Shown in pieces: positions 7,997 through 16,805 of a DNA stretch of 32,996 bases. Source of the DNA: CAYUET01 sp964443875. GTDB taxonomy: Bacteria; Auribacterota; JAFGBW01. The position numbers were made by a program, and so were the translations under genes. The notes under the pieces are model-generated. The model had not been told where the DNA came from, ran no database searches, and saw only the letters and a list, made by a program, of their open reading frames with translations. How positions within the stretch are numbered: the first letter of the stretch is position 1; the number at the start of each line of letters is the position of its first letter. The stretch covers positions 1 through 32,996 of the forward strand of contig CAYUET010000031.1 in assembly GCA_964443875.1 (NCBI GenBank), in the 5' to 3' direction.

Positions 7997-10900
7997 CTAA
8001 TTCACCCGATCCAGAACAATTCGGATAGCTGAAGCAATTATAATCTTCTGAAGAGGTTTGGTAATCAGGTAATCCACCCCAATCTCTTCAGCCCGATGCT
8101 GATCTTCTTTTTCATTAAGACCCGTGGATAGAATAACCGGAATATCTTTGCGAATTCTTTTAATCTCAAGGATCAGATCAAAACCAGTCAACTCAGGCAT
8201 GGTTTTGTCTGTAATCACCAGATCAAAAGACTGGGGAGAACTCTTAAAAAGGGCTAAGGCCTCTTTCGGAGAAACGGTTCCGGTTATGGTATAACCAAGG
8301 TGCGCCAGAATCTGCGTTGCAATTGAAACAATGGATTTCTCATCATCCACAAATAGAATCCGCTCTCTCCCTCCGGGAATAGAAGCCTGGGAAATCTCTT
8401 TTGATTGTTCTGAATAGTTCATACAGGGTAAATAGATGAGAAACACTGTTCCTTGACCTGGTTCGCTGTATACCTTTATCTCCCCGTTAAGATTGCTGAT
8501 TATTCCATGTACCACCGCGAGGCCAAGCCCAGTTCCCTGACCCAACTCTTTGGTTGTAAAATAGGGTTCAAAAATTCGCTCCAGATTTTCCCTGGGAATT
8601 CCGGTTCCGGTGTCTTTCACGGTAATCCGGACATAAGGCCCTTTTTTAATATGTACAAAGGTCATATCCTCCTCCGGATCCGCTAAAAAGGAGTCCAGAT
8701 GAATTTCAAGTATCCCTCCATGCTCTTTCATGGCATGGGCTGAATTTGTACAAAGATTCATTAACACCTGGTGAATCTCTGTCGGGTCTCCCAGGACACA
8801 GTCTTTTTCCGTGAGGATGGAATACCGGATATCTATGGTAGACGGGATTGAAGCTTTCATGAATTTCACCACTTCTTTAATGATGGGAGAAAGTTTAACA
8901 GGCTTTACCTCCGGCTCTTTCTGACGGCTTAAGGTCAAAATCTGACGGATGAGATCTTTAGCTCTTTCCTGGGCTTTGAGAGATTCATGAAGAAAGGATA
9001 ACACTTCGGAGGTATTTGCAATGCAATCCACTGAGAGTTCCGTATACCCTATAATCGCTGTGAGAATATTGTTGAAATCGTGCGCAATGCCCCCGGCAAG
9101 GGTTCCGATAGCCTCCATTTTCTGAGCCTGCCGCAACTGACTTTCCAATTTTATTTGTGAAGAAATATCACGGCGAACAGATACATAATGGGTAATCTGC
9201 CCGGAATGATCCCGGACAGGAGAAACCGTCATTTCCTCGTGATAAAGGGATCCATCTTTTTTCCTGTTGATCATACGGTCTTTCCAAACCTCTCCTTTCC
9301 GGATAGTATCCCAGAACCTGTTGTAAAATTCCTGATCCTGCTGATCACTTTTCAGCAGCCGTGGAGTTTTTCCGATCACTTCCCGGAATGGATATCCTGT
9401 AATCGCCGAAAAAGCCGGATTAGCATAAACAATGATTCCCTCCTTATCGGTAATCAGAACAGCTTCAGAGGCCTGTTCAATAGCTGTTACAAGCTTAAGC
9501 CTTTCGTCTTCAGATTTTTTGAGTTCAGAAACATCAATCCCTACTCCAAGGAGATATTTTTTTTCACCCCGAAAAATCCAAATCCCAGCCAGGAGATAGG
9601 GGATCCTGCTTCCTTCTTTGTCCAGAAGATTGAATTCCCCAAAAGCAATTCCCTTTCTCGAAACGCTTTCAATTTTTTTCATGAACTCCGGAATTTGTTC
9701 CTGAGGTATGAAGGCGTAAATAGACCGGCCGGAAAGTTCTTCATCCTTAAGCCCTAAACGATCAGCAAGCCATTTATTCCATCTGATCAGCTTAAAATTG
9801 CTGTCATACATGAAGAATATCCCGGGGAGACTCTTGAGAACTGCATCTGAAAATTCTTTTTCATAAAACAGCTCCTGTTCTGCTTTCCTTCTTCTTAAGA
9901 TATTCAAGGCTAAAACAAAAATACAGGCGCTCAGAAACAGAATGACTATAAAAGCCGCCAGGATTCGCCCCTGGTATTTCTCATAAAAATTTTCAGGCTT
10001 ATTGGTCACAATGCAGTCAGGGTATATATTTTTTACGGACAGGGAAAATTTCTGCAGGATATTGTCATCAAACATTATTTTAGAAGTCGGCTGCTGCACA
10101 ACAGGAATAAGGCCTGCAGGCTCTCCATTTAAAATCCTTAGTGCCATTTGAGCCGCAAAAGCCCCATGAAATCTTCCGCTTAAAAGGCTTCCTCCCGCAA
10201 CACCAAAACCCAGAAATTCTTCATGAGTACAGTATACAGGTACAGGAGAAGCCTCTGAAATGATTCTTGAAATATCTGAATTTCTAAAGACAATACCTTC
10301 CTTATCCCGGCTGTAGGAAAGAAGAAGGACCAGCGAATTCGAAGAAATATTTTTAAGCTTCGAGAGGATAGAGTCTATAGCCGCATTGCCCAGCCATTCC
10401 GCCCTCCATTTTTGAGGAAATTTTTCAAGAATGTTTTCTGTTTCATGCCGCATGGCGAGACCGGAAACAGTATCATCATGAAGAATATAAAGCGTATCCG
10501 TAAAGGGATGCAGCTTCTGCATGACCTGAAGAGTACCTTTAATGTCCATTAGCTGAGCAACCCCGGTGATGTTCTTCCCCCCTTTAAGCATCCTTGGAGT
10601 AAAATCATTGATCCCGCAAAAAACGACCGGGATTTTCGGGAATAATTCATCTCTGTAACTTACAATAAACTCTAAAGCGGGATTATCTACTGCAAAAATC
10701 AGAGAAAAAGTCTGAGAGGGATATTTGTCGGCAATCATTTTTTTTCGGGTCTGCCCATGAAAGGATTCCGGAAAATGCTTGGCATCCAGAAATTCAACAA
10801 GAATATCCGCATCAGGGAAGGAGATATCCAGAGTCTCAATGATTCCCTTCACTTCGTTGTCCGACCAGGAATACCCATAATGATAAGAATTCAAAATCAG

Positions 10901-11026
10901 AATCCGGTGCTGACTTTTAGCCTCCAGGTCTGATTCATAGGCAAAGCTGCGGCAGAGAACAAAAAAAAGAAAAAAGAATGAGATCCTCTGAATTGATAAA
11001 AATCCATAGCTTACCAACCTCTTCAT
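7997..11026 (-). CDS. Hybrid histidine kinase with periplasmic ABC-binding-protein-like sensor, two PAS domains and receiver
   Basis: A 1009-residue sensor kinase. A signal/TM segment (about 14-29) is followed by a periplasmic domain (about 38-340) resembling the ABC transporter substrate-binding (ABC_sub_bind) family: RILILNSYHYGYSWSDNE, VVFCGINDF, and FGVAGGSLLSGRFHGAFAA. TM2 spans about 354-376. Next come PAS 1 (about 391-505), PAS 2 with PAC (about 511-628), a HisKA domain with phosphoacceptor H649 (GGIAHDFNNILTAI), an ATPase domain (N-box NLCTNSAHAM, G boxes DTGTGIP and GQGTGLGL), and a C-terminal receiver with D940 (LVITDKTMP) and K990. GGAGG lies three bases before the ATG. It forms a single-gene unit with no partner regulator beside it, so it probably relays to a distant HPt or output protein. 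The ligand is unknown. Other members of this sensor class bind small solutes, but I cannot predict which one here. Confidence 0.93.
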   Translation of the reverse strand: MKRLVSYGFLSIQRISFFFLFFVLCRSFAYESDLEAKSQHRILILNSYHYGYSWSDNEVKGIIETLDISFPDADILVEFLDAKHFPESFHGQTRKKMIADKYPSQTFSLIFAVDNPALEFIVSYRDELFPKIPVVFCGINDFTPRMLKGGKNITGVAQLMDIKGTLQVMQKLHPFTDTLYILHDDTVSGLAMRHETENILEKFPQKWRAEWLGNAAIDSILSKLKNISSNSLVLLLSYSRDKEGIVFRNSDISRIISEASPVPVYCTHEEFLGFGVAGGSLLSGRFHGAFAAQMALRILNGEPAGLIPVVQQPTSKIMFDDNILQKFSLSVKNIYPDCIVTNKPENFYEKYQGRILAAFIVILFLSACIFVLALNILRRRKAEQELFYEKEFSDAVLKSLPGIFFMYDSNFKLIRWNKWLADRLGLKDEELSGRSIYAFIPQEQIPEFMKKIESVSRKGIAFGEFNLLDKEGSRIPYLLAGIWIFRGEKKYLLGVGIDVSELKKSEDERLKLVTAIEQASEAVLITDKEGIIVYANPAFSAITGYPFREVIGKTPRLLKSDQQDQEFYNRFWDTIRKGEVWKDRMINRKKDGSLYHEEMTVSPVRDHSGQITHYVSVRRDISSQIKLESQLRQAQKMEAIGTLAGGIAHDFNNILTAIIGYTELSVDCIANTSEVLSFLHESLKAQERAKDLIRQILTLSRQKEPEVKPVKLSPIIKEVVKFMKASIPSTIDIRYSILTEKDCVLGDPTEIHQVLMNLCTNSAHAMKEHGGILEIHLDSFLADPEEDMTFVHIKKGPYVRITVKDTGTGIPRENLERIFEPYFTTKELGQGTGLGLAVVHGIISNLNGEIKVYSEPGQGTVFLIYLPCMNYSEQSKEISQASIPGGRERILFVDDEKSIVSIATQILAHLGYTITGTVSPKEALALFKSSPQSFDLVITDKTMPELTGFDLILEIKRIRKDIPVILSTGLNEKEDQHRAEEIGVDYLITKPLQKIIIASAIRIVLDRVN

Positions 11027-11155
11027 ATGCCTCCACTCTTTTGTCAGGATAAAAGTTAAGAGCCCGGATGTCGAAGGGATCTTGTAAAAATAATTTATTT
11101 ATAAATACAATTCAACCCTTTTATAGTCCTTCCTGTTTTCCTATCCAAAAATCGT

Positions 11156-14100
11156 TCAGAAAATCTGACTCTTGTGACTCTGAACAGGATAACGGCATTG
11201 ATCGCAATGAAGACAGGACATTTCTTCTCCGGAATTCAAACGCATTGAACATCTTCCGGGATTAATCCCGGGAATCAACCCGGAAATAATCTTGAAACCG
11301 TTTAAAAAATTTAAAAATGCGCCTGAAGGACAAAAACACCGGCACCAGAACCGGGGATAAACAAAGGAGATCCCCAGCATTATTGCAGGAAATAAAGGCA
11401 GGGGTAAACTTTTAACCTGTTGAAAAAATGAAGTCAGAAAGTCAGATGAACACAAATGCCGGTTTCCGGTAAATGCATATGCCGTCAGAAAAAAAATCAA
11501 AAGAATATATTTGATATATGAGAAATAGCGGACAAGAACCCTGGAAGGAAATAAATTCCATCCGGAAGGCCTTAAATAACTGATCAATTCCTGCAATGCA
11601 CCAAAAGGGCAAAGATAACCGCAATAGATATTTCCGCACAGCACAACACTTAAAGGCACTGCCCACGCCAGAAAAGAGCCCGTAAGCCCGAACCTTTGCC
11701 AATGCCCTTCCCACAAACGAAAAAGACTGTCCAGGGAGTATTGAATATTCTGATTCCCCATAAACAGAGCGACCAGAATCAAGAAAAGAATTTTTGCAGA
11801 CTTTTTAGGAGAAACCCGCAATCGTAAAGCCCCTACTCCGAAAAAGAACCACAAGGCAAAATTGAATCCTGTACGAAAATCCCTTGTTTTTTTCACACTC
11901 TTTTTATTTTCAGGAATAGTCTCCTTTTGAAAAGCCTTTTTAAAAGTACTGTCTCCGTTCACGGTCTGTTCGATCGATTTGAGGACTGCATTGCAGGTAT
12001 AAGTCGCTCCGGCAACCACATCCACGGAAGACAGACTCCCTTTTACAAAATCCAGGCCTTTAAGTGATTTCATCCAGGGAATCACTCTGTCCATATAGTA
12101 GGCTGTTTCCTGATGGGTAAGAACCCGTATATCTTCAAGGCGTCCGGAACTGTTTACCTCGACTTCCAATTCCATGGGGCCTCCAAAGCCCGTCACCTCT
12201 GAAGCATATTGTTTTGTATTCAGAATCAAGCTATGCGGAGAAGAATCCCTCTGAACTTTCCGGACTTCTCTTTCTAAAGGCCCCCCCCAGTAATATAAAA
12301 AAAGATAATAAAAGATTAAAACGGATATACTCCAGAACACTCCCAATGAAACCCTGTCTGAATACCCGCTGAACTGGAAAGATCTGTCTTTTCGGAATGA
12401 AAACGCCCAGAAAATCAAACCTGTAAAACCCGTCATTAACAGAAGAAAAAATGTGATGCGAGGACCCAGGATGAGAGGAAAAAAGACCCCGGTTAAAACA
12501 GCCCCGAAAAAAGCACCGGCATGATCCAGTCCTTCGAGCAGAGAACCGGCTGTCCGTATGTCCCCGCCCGTTTTTTCAAATCTTGAAACAGAGGCGCAGA
12601 GAATCATAGAGGCGCCTGCTCCATTGAGAAAAGAAAGAAAAAGAATCATGTTAAACGATGTCTGAAGAAGTAACAGGGCTCCATACCCTCCTGAAAACAT
12701 CAGAAAGAAGAAACCTGCACCTGTAAGAAAAGTGGGGGACACTTTCCCTGAAGAAAGCCCCCTGTAAACAGCAAAGCCTGTCCCCCCGCTTCCGAGCATA
12801 TAAAGGGCAGATATGCCGGCCATATGGTAAAAAAGGGAGCCTTCCCTCACTTCCTGCAAAAACATAAAACTAACCTGAAGCCCCATGCTCACAAATCCTG
12901 TAAGGCAAATCCCCTCAAGGGAATTCAACCGGAGACCCTCATCCCTCCCCACCCCTTTTAGTCCTGTATATAAAATTCTTAAAGCCCACCAGAAAACAAA
13001 AGCCCAGATCCAGAAGGAAATTCCCATGTTTTGAAATATTTTCAGAATTGGCAAAAGGCCAAGGGATATTTTTTTCCCTGCATGGGATAAATAAAACCCT
13101 ACCCCCTCAAGAGATTCATCCTGAATCAAAACAGGACGTTGGTAATTTTTCAAAACCTTTTCATATTCCTTAAGTTGAAATTGGATGCGGTCTCTGGAAA
13201 ATAATGAAAGAATGGTTTCAGGGGAAATCTCTTTACGATCACGGATACGCTTAAAAAGAACCTCAGGATCTTCAGAAAGAGAAGCCTCCATAGAGGCAAT
13301 CCACAGGCTTCTTTCACCGGGTTTCAAAATTACTTTTTTAAAAACACTTTTTACGGTTTTTTCAAGCAGTGCCCCCCAAAGGGCGATCTCTTCTCCCATT
13401 GCATTTTCACCTGCATCAAAATTAAAAAAAAGGACTCCGGAAGGTTTAAGAGCCGCCCTGACCTGCTCAAAAAACTCCTTGGAATAAAACCGGTTGAGGT
13501 AAAGCGAAAGGGGCGAAGGCAGATCAAAAAAACAGATATCCCATTTTCCTTTTTGACTGGCCAGGAACTGTCTCAGGTCCTGTTCCGGAAAAGATACTTT
13601 TGAAAACTCCTTTTGAAAACCTTTGGGAATATGTTTTTTAAGCGTCTTACCATAGGCGGGATCTGTGGAAAGACAAACGATGTTTTCCACTTCCTTAAAA
13701 CCATTTAGCTTTCCGGCCAGAGAAAGGCTGTTGGAGCCTGCGATCAAAATATTTTTTAGAGATTCCGTTTGAGAGAAAACGACTGGAAGTATTTCATGGG
13801 ATTTATAAAAACCCGGATAACTCTCTACCTGGTCTTTGCCATGAAAAACCTTCCATTCACCTTTGTTTTCTCCTGTCAGATAAAGTCCCTGAGCGGTATA
13901 AAAAAAAGATTGCAGCGGAGTCTCTCTGACAAAGGTTTTCCATAAAAATCCATGCCGGAGGGAAGTGACCGTATCTGAAGCACAGAACAAGGCCGAGAGA
14001 AGGGCTAAACTTAAAAGCATTCCTGACTTTTTTAAAAATTTTTTCATAAAAGAATCCATGATCCAGGGTAAAAAGAGCAGGAATACGGAAAGGCCTGAAA

Positions 14101-14614
14101 ATATTCCGGGGTCATTCCCTCCCCCCAGAATATAAAGACTCCCGGCTGCGCCCAGAACTCCTCCCAGGCATTCCCAGGTATAATAAAGTGCAGGGGTTAT
14201 CTCTCCTGCTGTTCCGGAAGGATGATTTCTGCAAAGCATGGCAAACAGGAAACCGGTCATGAAACTTAAAATCCCGTTCGCAAAAAAGGAGACCATTAAA
14301 AGCCCGGAAATTCCAAACACCTCATAGGCCGCGCCCCCGGCCCAGGACCGGGAGGTTAAAAGCAGGAGCTCCTGCACAAAAAATGCAGGAAAATAGAAGG
14401 GGATTAATATTTCTTCCCTTGTGAAACAAAAAATCTTCAACCGGCCGATCCAGGCCCCCAGGGCAATCCACAAAAGCCAGAAAGCAAAAAACGCCCCGCT
14501 TGCCAGTTCATGATTTTCCAGAACAGTCAAATAATCCCTGAAAAGAAGAACCTGGGCCGCAAGAGAAAAAAATCCCATGACAAAAAAAGAGGTATAAAGA
14601 ACTGTCCTGCTCAT
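11156..14614 (-). CDS. Membrane fusion: spermidine-synthase-like module, FMN-binding domain and NosR/NapH-like 4Fe-4S module
   Basis: An 1152-residue polytopic membrane protein. Residues 1-215 are N-terminal transmembrane helices of the fused MFS/spermidine-synthase type. Residues about 285-440 form a soluble domain with the spermidine-synthase-like DLPSPLSLYLNRFYSKEFF, but the glycine-rich SAM loop is replaced by IAGSNSLSLAG and the acidic ligand strand is lost, so catalysis is doubtful. A second helical block spans about 530-775. An FMN-binding domain follows (about 780-890) whose D865-VVAGA-T871 matches the ApbE flavinylation pattern Dxx(s/t)gAT, which makes T871 the probable FMN acceptor. 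The C-terminal membrane part (about 915-1110) has CGNIYCGYLCPFGA and CRCFCPSGA, the CxxxCP motifs of NosR/NapH proteins, plus C1122 and CLHCDQC near the end. The start overlaps the stop of the MEMO-AMMECR1 gene by four bases (ATGA). Inferred role: electron transfer across or to the outer face of the inner membrane for that exported protein. Confidence 0.85.
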   Translation of the reverse strand: MSRTVLYTSFFVMGFFSLAAQVLLFRDYLTVLENHELASGAFFAFWLLWIALGAWIGRLKIFCFTREEILIPFYFPAFFVQELLLLTSRSWAGGAAYEVFGISGLLMVSFFANGILSFMTGFLFAMLCRNHPSGTAGEITPALYYTWECLGGVLGAAGSLYILGGGNDPGIFSGLSVFLLFLPWIMDSFMKKFLKKSGMLLSLALLSALFCASDTVTSLRHGFLWKTFVRETPLQSFFYTAQGLYLTGENKGEWKVFHGKDQVESYPGFYKSHEILPVVFSQTESLKNILIAGSNSLSLAGKLNGFKEVENIVCLSTDPAYGKTLKKHIPKGFQKEFSKVSFPEQDLRQFLASQKGKWDICFFDLPSPLSLYLNRFYSKEFFEQVRAALKPSGVLFFNFDAGENAMGEEIALWGALLEKTVKSVFKKVILKPGERSLWIASMEASLSEDPEVLFKRIRDRKEISPETILSLFSRDRIQFQLKEYEKVLKNYQRPVLIQDESLEGVGFYLSHAGKKISLGLLPILKIFQNMGISFWIWAFVFWWALRILYTGLKGVGRDEGLRLNSLEGICLTGFVSMGLQVSFMFLQEVREGSLFYHMAGISALYMLGSGGTGFAVYRGLSSGKVSPTFLTGAGFFFLMFSGGYGALLLLQTSFNMILFLSFLNGAGASMILCASVSRFEKTGGDIRTAGSLLEGLDHAGAFFGAVLTGVFFPLILGPRITFFLLLMTGFTGLIFWAFSFRKDRSFQFSGYSDRVSLGVFWSISVLIFYYLFLYYWGGPLEREVRKVQRDSSPHSLILNTKQYASEVTGFGGPMELEVEVNSSGRLEDIRVLTHQETAYYMDRVIPWMKSLKGLDFVKGSLSSVDVVAGATYTCNAVLKSIEQTVNGDSTFKKAFQKETIPENKKSVKKTRDFRTGFNFALWFFFGVGALRLRVSPKKSAKILFLILVALFMGNQNIQYSLDSLFRLWEGHWQRFGLTGSFLAWAVPLSVVLCGNIYCGYLCPFGALQELISYLRPSGWNLFPSRVLVRYFSYIKYILLIFFLTAYAFTGNRHLCSSDFLTSFFQQVKSLPLPLFPAIMLGISFVYPRFWCRCFCPSGAFLNFLNGFKIISGLIPGINPGRCSMRLNSGEEMSCLHCDQCRYPVQSHKSQIF

Positions 14615-16101
14615 GAAGCTGTGGAAGCCTCGCTGAAAACCTCTGCTTCAAAAACCAGAAACCCGGCCTGGTGTTTCCAGGCATCTTCGGGAAGCCCTGC
14701 CTTGCGGGAAAGGGCTTTCAGAGTGGTTTCAAGATCCCAGCCCTGTTCAGGCGCAACCTGAGGAAGAAAAACAGCCGTCTGACCCTGTTTACGAAGCACA
14801 ATTCCATGTCTCCCCAGAATGATGTCTCTGTAGGAGCTTACGGCGTTCGGAGGTGTAAGCGCTGAAATTTCAAATTCCAGGGAAGCCAGATCTTCAGCGC
14901 GGACCGGTTCAAAACGGTTATCATAAACCCCGGCATTTACCGCATGTTCTCTCACCGCCTGATAAAGAGGTCTCCTGGGGGAAATTTCCCCGACGCAGCC
15001 CCGAAGTTCTCCGTTCTGATGAAGAGTAACAAAGGCTCCGCGCACCTCCTTCATTCCAGCCGTAAGGGTTCCTGAAAAATCCTCTGTCTGGGGATCCCTG
15101 CCTTTTATTAAAAATTCCGTAAGTGTTTTCCGGGCCATTGAAAGGAGTGTCTTTTTTTCATCCGGGGTTAAACCTTTTTTCTGTTCTCCGGACGAGCCTG
15201 AATTGGCGGTAAAGGCTGCGGCCAGATAACTCACGCAATGGGAATAATCGCCATTCTGGTTTCCAGAAGTATCGTAGGAAAGTTTATGACCCTGAGTTCC
15301 CGGGGGAAGCAGACTTAAAAGGATTGCAATCCCTGTCCTTCCGCAAACCGTTATTCCTGTTTTCCCGCAATATTCCCAAAACCCTTCTGCATCTATTTTC
15401 TCCATCCGATCAAAAGCGCCCATATCCAGTTTTTCCAAATTCTCCGGAATATCCTCCTCAAAGGGGACATAGTCAAACTGCGGCCCGTAATGTGTAAAAT
15501 CAGAACTGACGATAATAAGGGTCTCTTTATCCAGAACCCCTTTCAAAACTTCTGCGGTCTTCCGGATCTGTTCCAGGTCAAGTTCCCCGGTCATTATGGG
15601 AACAACTTTCACTTCTTTCATCGTTTTCTGAATAAACGGATACTGAATATGAAGGCTGTGCTCCGCCTCATCAATTGCCGGATCCTCTTTAAACCATGGA
15701 GTTTTCAAGAGGGCTTTGACAAAATCGCGGTCTATCTGCACCCGGCCCAGGGGTGTTTCAACAACGTCCGCCATGCTCGTTACAGAATATCCCGGAAGAT
15801 ATTGATGATGACTCGGCCCCAGGACTACCACTCTTTTAAAGGCCGACTTCATGACCGCCTTGTACCCGTAGGCCGCAATATTTCCGGAATACCGGTATCC
15901 GGCATGAGGAACAACCAGGGCTCTTACTGAAAGCAAATCCGGGACAGCCGCTTCACGGAGATAGCCCTCAAGCTCATGATCAAGCACATTTTTGGAGGCA
16001 GAATACCAGCCATCGGAAGGCAGAGAGGAAGAAACAATTTTCTCTGCACTTAAAAAATGAACAGAACACCAGACCCAAAGAAATAATAAAAGAGATCTCA
16101 T
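14611..16101 (-). CDS. Exported AmmeMemoRadiSam protein B-A fusion (MEMO1-AMMECR1)
   Basis: A 496-residue two-domain protein. Residues 1-19 (MRSLLLFLWVWCSVHFLSA) look like a Sec signal peptide. Residues about 25-298 are a MEMO1-like domain (AmmeMemoRadiSam B). The residues that correspond to the iron ligands of human MEMO1 appear present: H66 in VPHAGYRYSG, H98 in LGPSHHQ, D201 and H204 in SSDFTHYG, and C253 in TVCGRTG. Residues about 312-490 are an AMMECR1 domain (protein A) with the signature LRGCVGEI around C369. AAGGAGG stands six bases before the ATG, an excellent ribosome site. It is four-base coupled to the downstream membrane redox fusion, and the cognate radical SAM enzyme is encoded 1.4 kb upstream on the same strand. 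The biochemical function of this protein family is not established. Export to the periplasm is inferred from the signal peptide. Confidence 0.92.
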   Translation of the reverse strand: MRSLLLFLWVWCSVHFLSAEKIVSSSLPSDGWYSASKNVLDHELEGYLREAAVPDLLSVRALVVPHAGYRYSGNIAAYGYKAVMKSAFKRVVVLGPSHHQYLPGYSVTSMADVVETPLGRVQIDRDFVKALLKTPWFKEDPAIDEAEHSLHIQYPFIQKTMKEVKVVPIMTGELDLEQIRKTAEVLKGVLDKETLIIVSSDFTHYGPQFDYVPFEEDIPENLEKLDMGAFDRMEKIDAEGFWEYCGKTGITVCGRTGIAILLSLLPPGTQGHKLSYDTSGNQNGDYSHCVSYLAAAFTANSGSSGEQKKGLTPDEKKTLLSMARKTLTEFLIKGRDPQTEDFSGTLTAGMKEVRGAFVTLHQNGELRGCVGEISPRRPLYQAVREHAVNAGVYDNRFEPVRAEDLASLEFEISALTPPNAVSSYRDIILGRHGIVLRKQGQTAVFLPQVAPEQGWDLETTLKALSRKAGLPEDAWKHQAGFLVFEAEVFSEASTAS

Positions 16102-16120
16102 CTTAAACCTCCTTGAAAGC

Positions 16121-16135
16121 GGTTATGGGATAACC
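16121..16135. promoter_or_regulatory. Palindrome directly upstream of the B-A fusion ribosome site
   Basis: GGTTAT-GGG-ATAACC is a perfect 6+6 inverted repeat ending six bases before the Shine-Dalgarno sequence of the MEMO-AMMECR1 gene, which lies at 16108-16114. It could be an operator or a short RNA hairpin affecting translation. A second 6+6 inverted repeat lies 27 bases further upstream. There is no T-run, so it is not a terminator. Confidence 0.35.
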
Positions 16136-16162
16136 CGGAAGAAAGTTTTTAAAAAACAGGCG

Positions 16163-16180
16163 ACTCTTAATTGGAAGAGT
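16163..16180. repeat. Inverted repeat in the intergenic region before the B-A fusion
   Basis: ACTCTT-N6-AAGAGT, exact arms of six bases, in the 151-base gap between the isochorismatase-family gene and the MEMO-AMMECR1 gene. With the 16121-16135 palindrome it makes this gap the best candidate for a separate regulated promoter within the locus. Function is not shown by sequence. Confidence 0.3.
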
Positions 16181-16212
16181 ATCTTAAATCCTTTTCTTTT
16201 CCAAGATGGAAA

Positions 16213-16247
16213 ATTCAACGGGCCTGTAACGGATGCCGGGGTTGAAT
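16213..16247 (-). terminator. Weak terminator-like hairpin after the isochorismatase-family gene
   Basis: On the minus strand the sequence ATTCAAC, a GC-rich 21-base middle containing a smaller GGC/GCC pairing, and GTTGAAT are followed at once by TTTTCC. It lies 5 to 40 bases after the stop codon of the isochorismatase-family gene. The stem is only seven pairs and the T-run is short, so partial termination is the most I would claim. Confidence 0.35.
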
Positions 16248-16252
16248 CTCCT

Positions 16253-16801
16253 TTACATCTTTGCAAGCACTTCCTCTGTTGTGAGCACTTTGGCGAAAAC
16301 TCCGTTAAGCGCCGCTAAAAAGGAATTCTGCACATCAGCCGCTTCCATCTTCCTGTCCTTATAGCTCAGATTTCTTGTCGCACAGCAATCCTCTGCCACA
16401 AAACATTCATAGCCAAGATCAAAGGCTGCACGGACCGTTGTATCCACGCACATGTGAGTCATCATCCCGGCAATCACCAATTTTGAAATCTGATTCTCCT
16501 TCAAATACCCGTCCAGTCCGGTCTCACGGAAACTGTTGGGGAAATTTTTTATGAAAATCGTTTCGCCCTGTTTCGGAGTAACATTTTCATGAAATTCCAT
16601 GCCCGGAGTGTTGGGTAAAAAAAAGGTGGCCCCGGATCTTGCTGATACATGCTGAATATGGATGACCGGCTTCCCCATTTTTCTGAAATGTTCCAGCAGC
16701 TCCCTGATTTTCAGACTTGCCTCCAGGCTTCCTGTCAGCTCCATTTTTCCATTTGGGAAATAGTCTTTCTGCACATCAATAATAAGTAAGGCTGTTTTCA
16801 T
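16253..16801 (-). CDS. Isochorismatase-family cysteine hydrolase
   Basis: A 182-residue enzyme of the isochorismatase/nicotinamidase-like superfamily. The catalytic triad is visible: D9 in LLIIDVQKDYF, K85 in FIKNFPNSF, and nucleophile C118 in MMTHMCVDTT, preceded by the typical strand KLVIAG. Length fits a single-domain member. The frame is open upstream to 16894, but that part overlaps the acetyltransferase gene. AAGGA at a spacing of nine supports the ATG at 16801, four bases after the acetyltransferase stop. The substrate cannot be assigned, as the family hydrolyses amides, vinyl ethers and other small molecules. Its place between the AmmeMemoRadiSam radical SAM gene and the B-A fusion may be functional or coincidental. 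Confidence 0.9.
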   Translation of the reverse strand: MKTALLIIDVQKDYFPNGKMELTGSLEASLKIRELLEHFRKMGKPVIHIQHVSARSGATFFLPNTPGMEFHENVTPKQGETIFIKNFPNSFRETGLDGYLKENQISKLVIAGMMTHMCVDTTVRAAFDLGYECFVAEDCCATRNLSYKDRKMEAADVQNSFLAALNGVFAKVLTTEEVLAKM

Positions 16802-16805
16802 AAGA

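Noticed and set aside
9188..9757. 189-codon plus-strand frame opposite the hybrid kinase
   Set aside because: It is antisense to the conserved PAS region of the kinase and its translation is Phe/Asn-rich with no recognisable fold.
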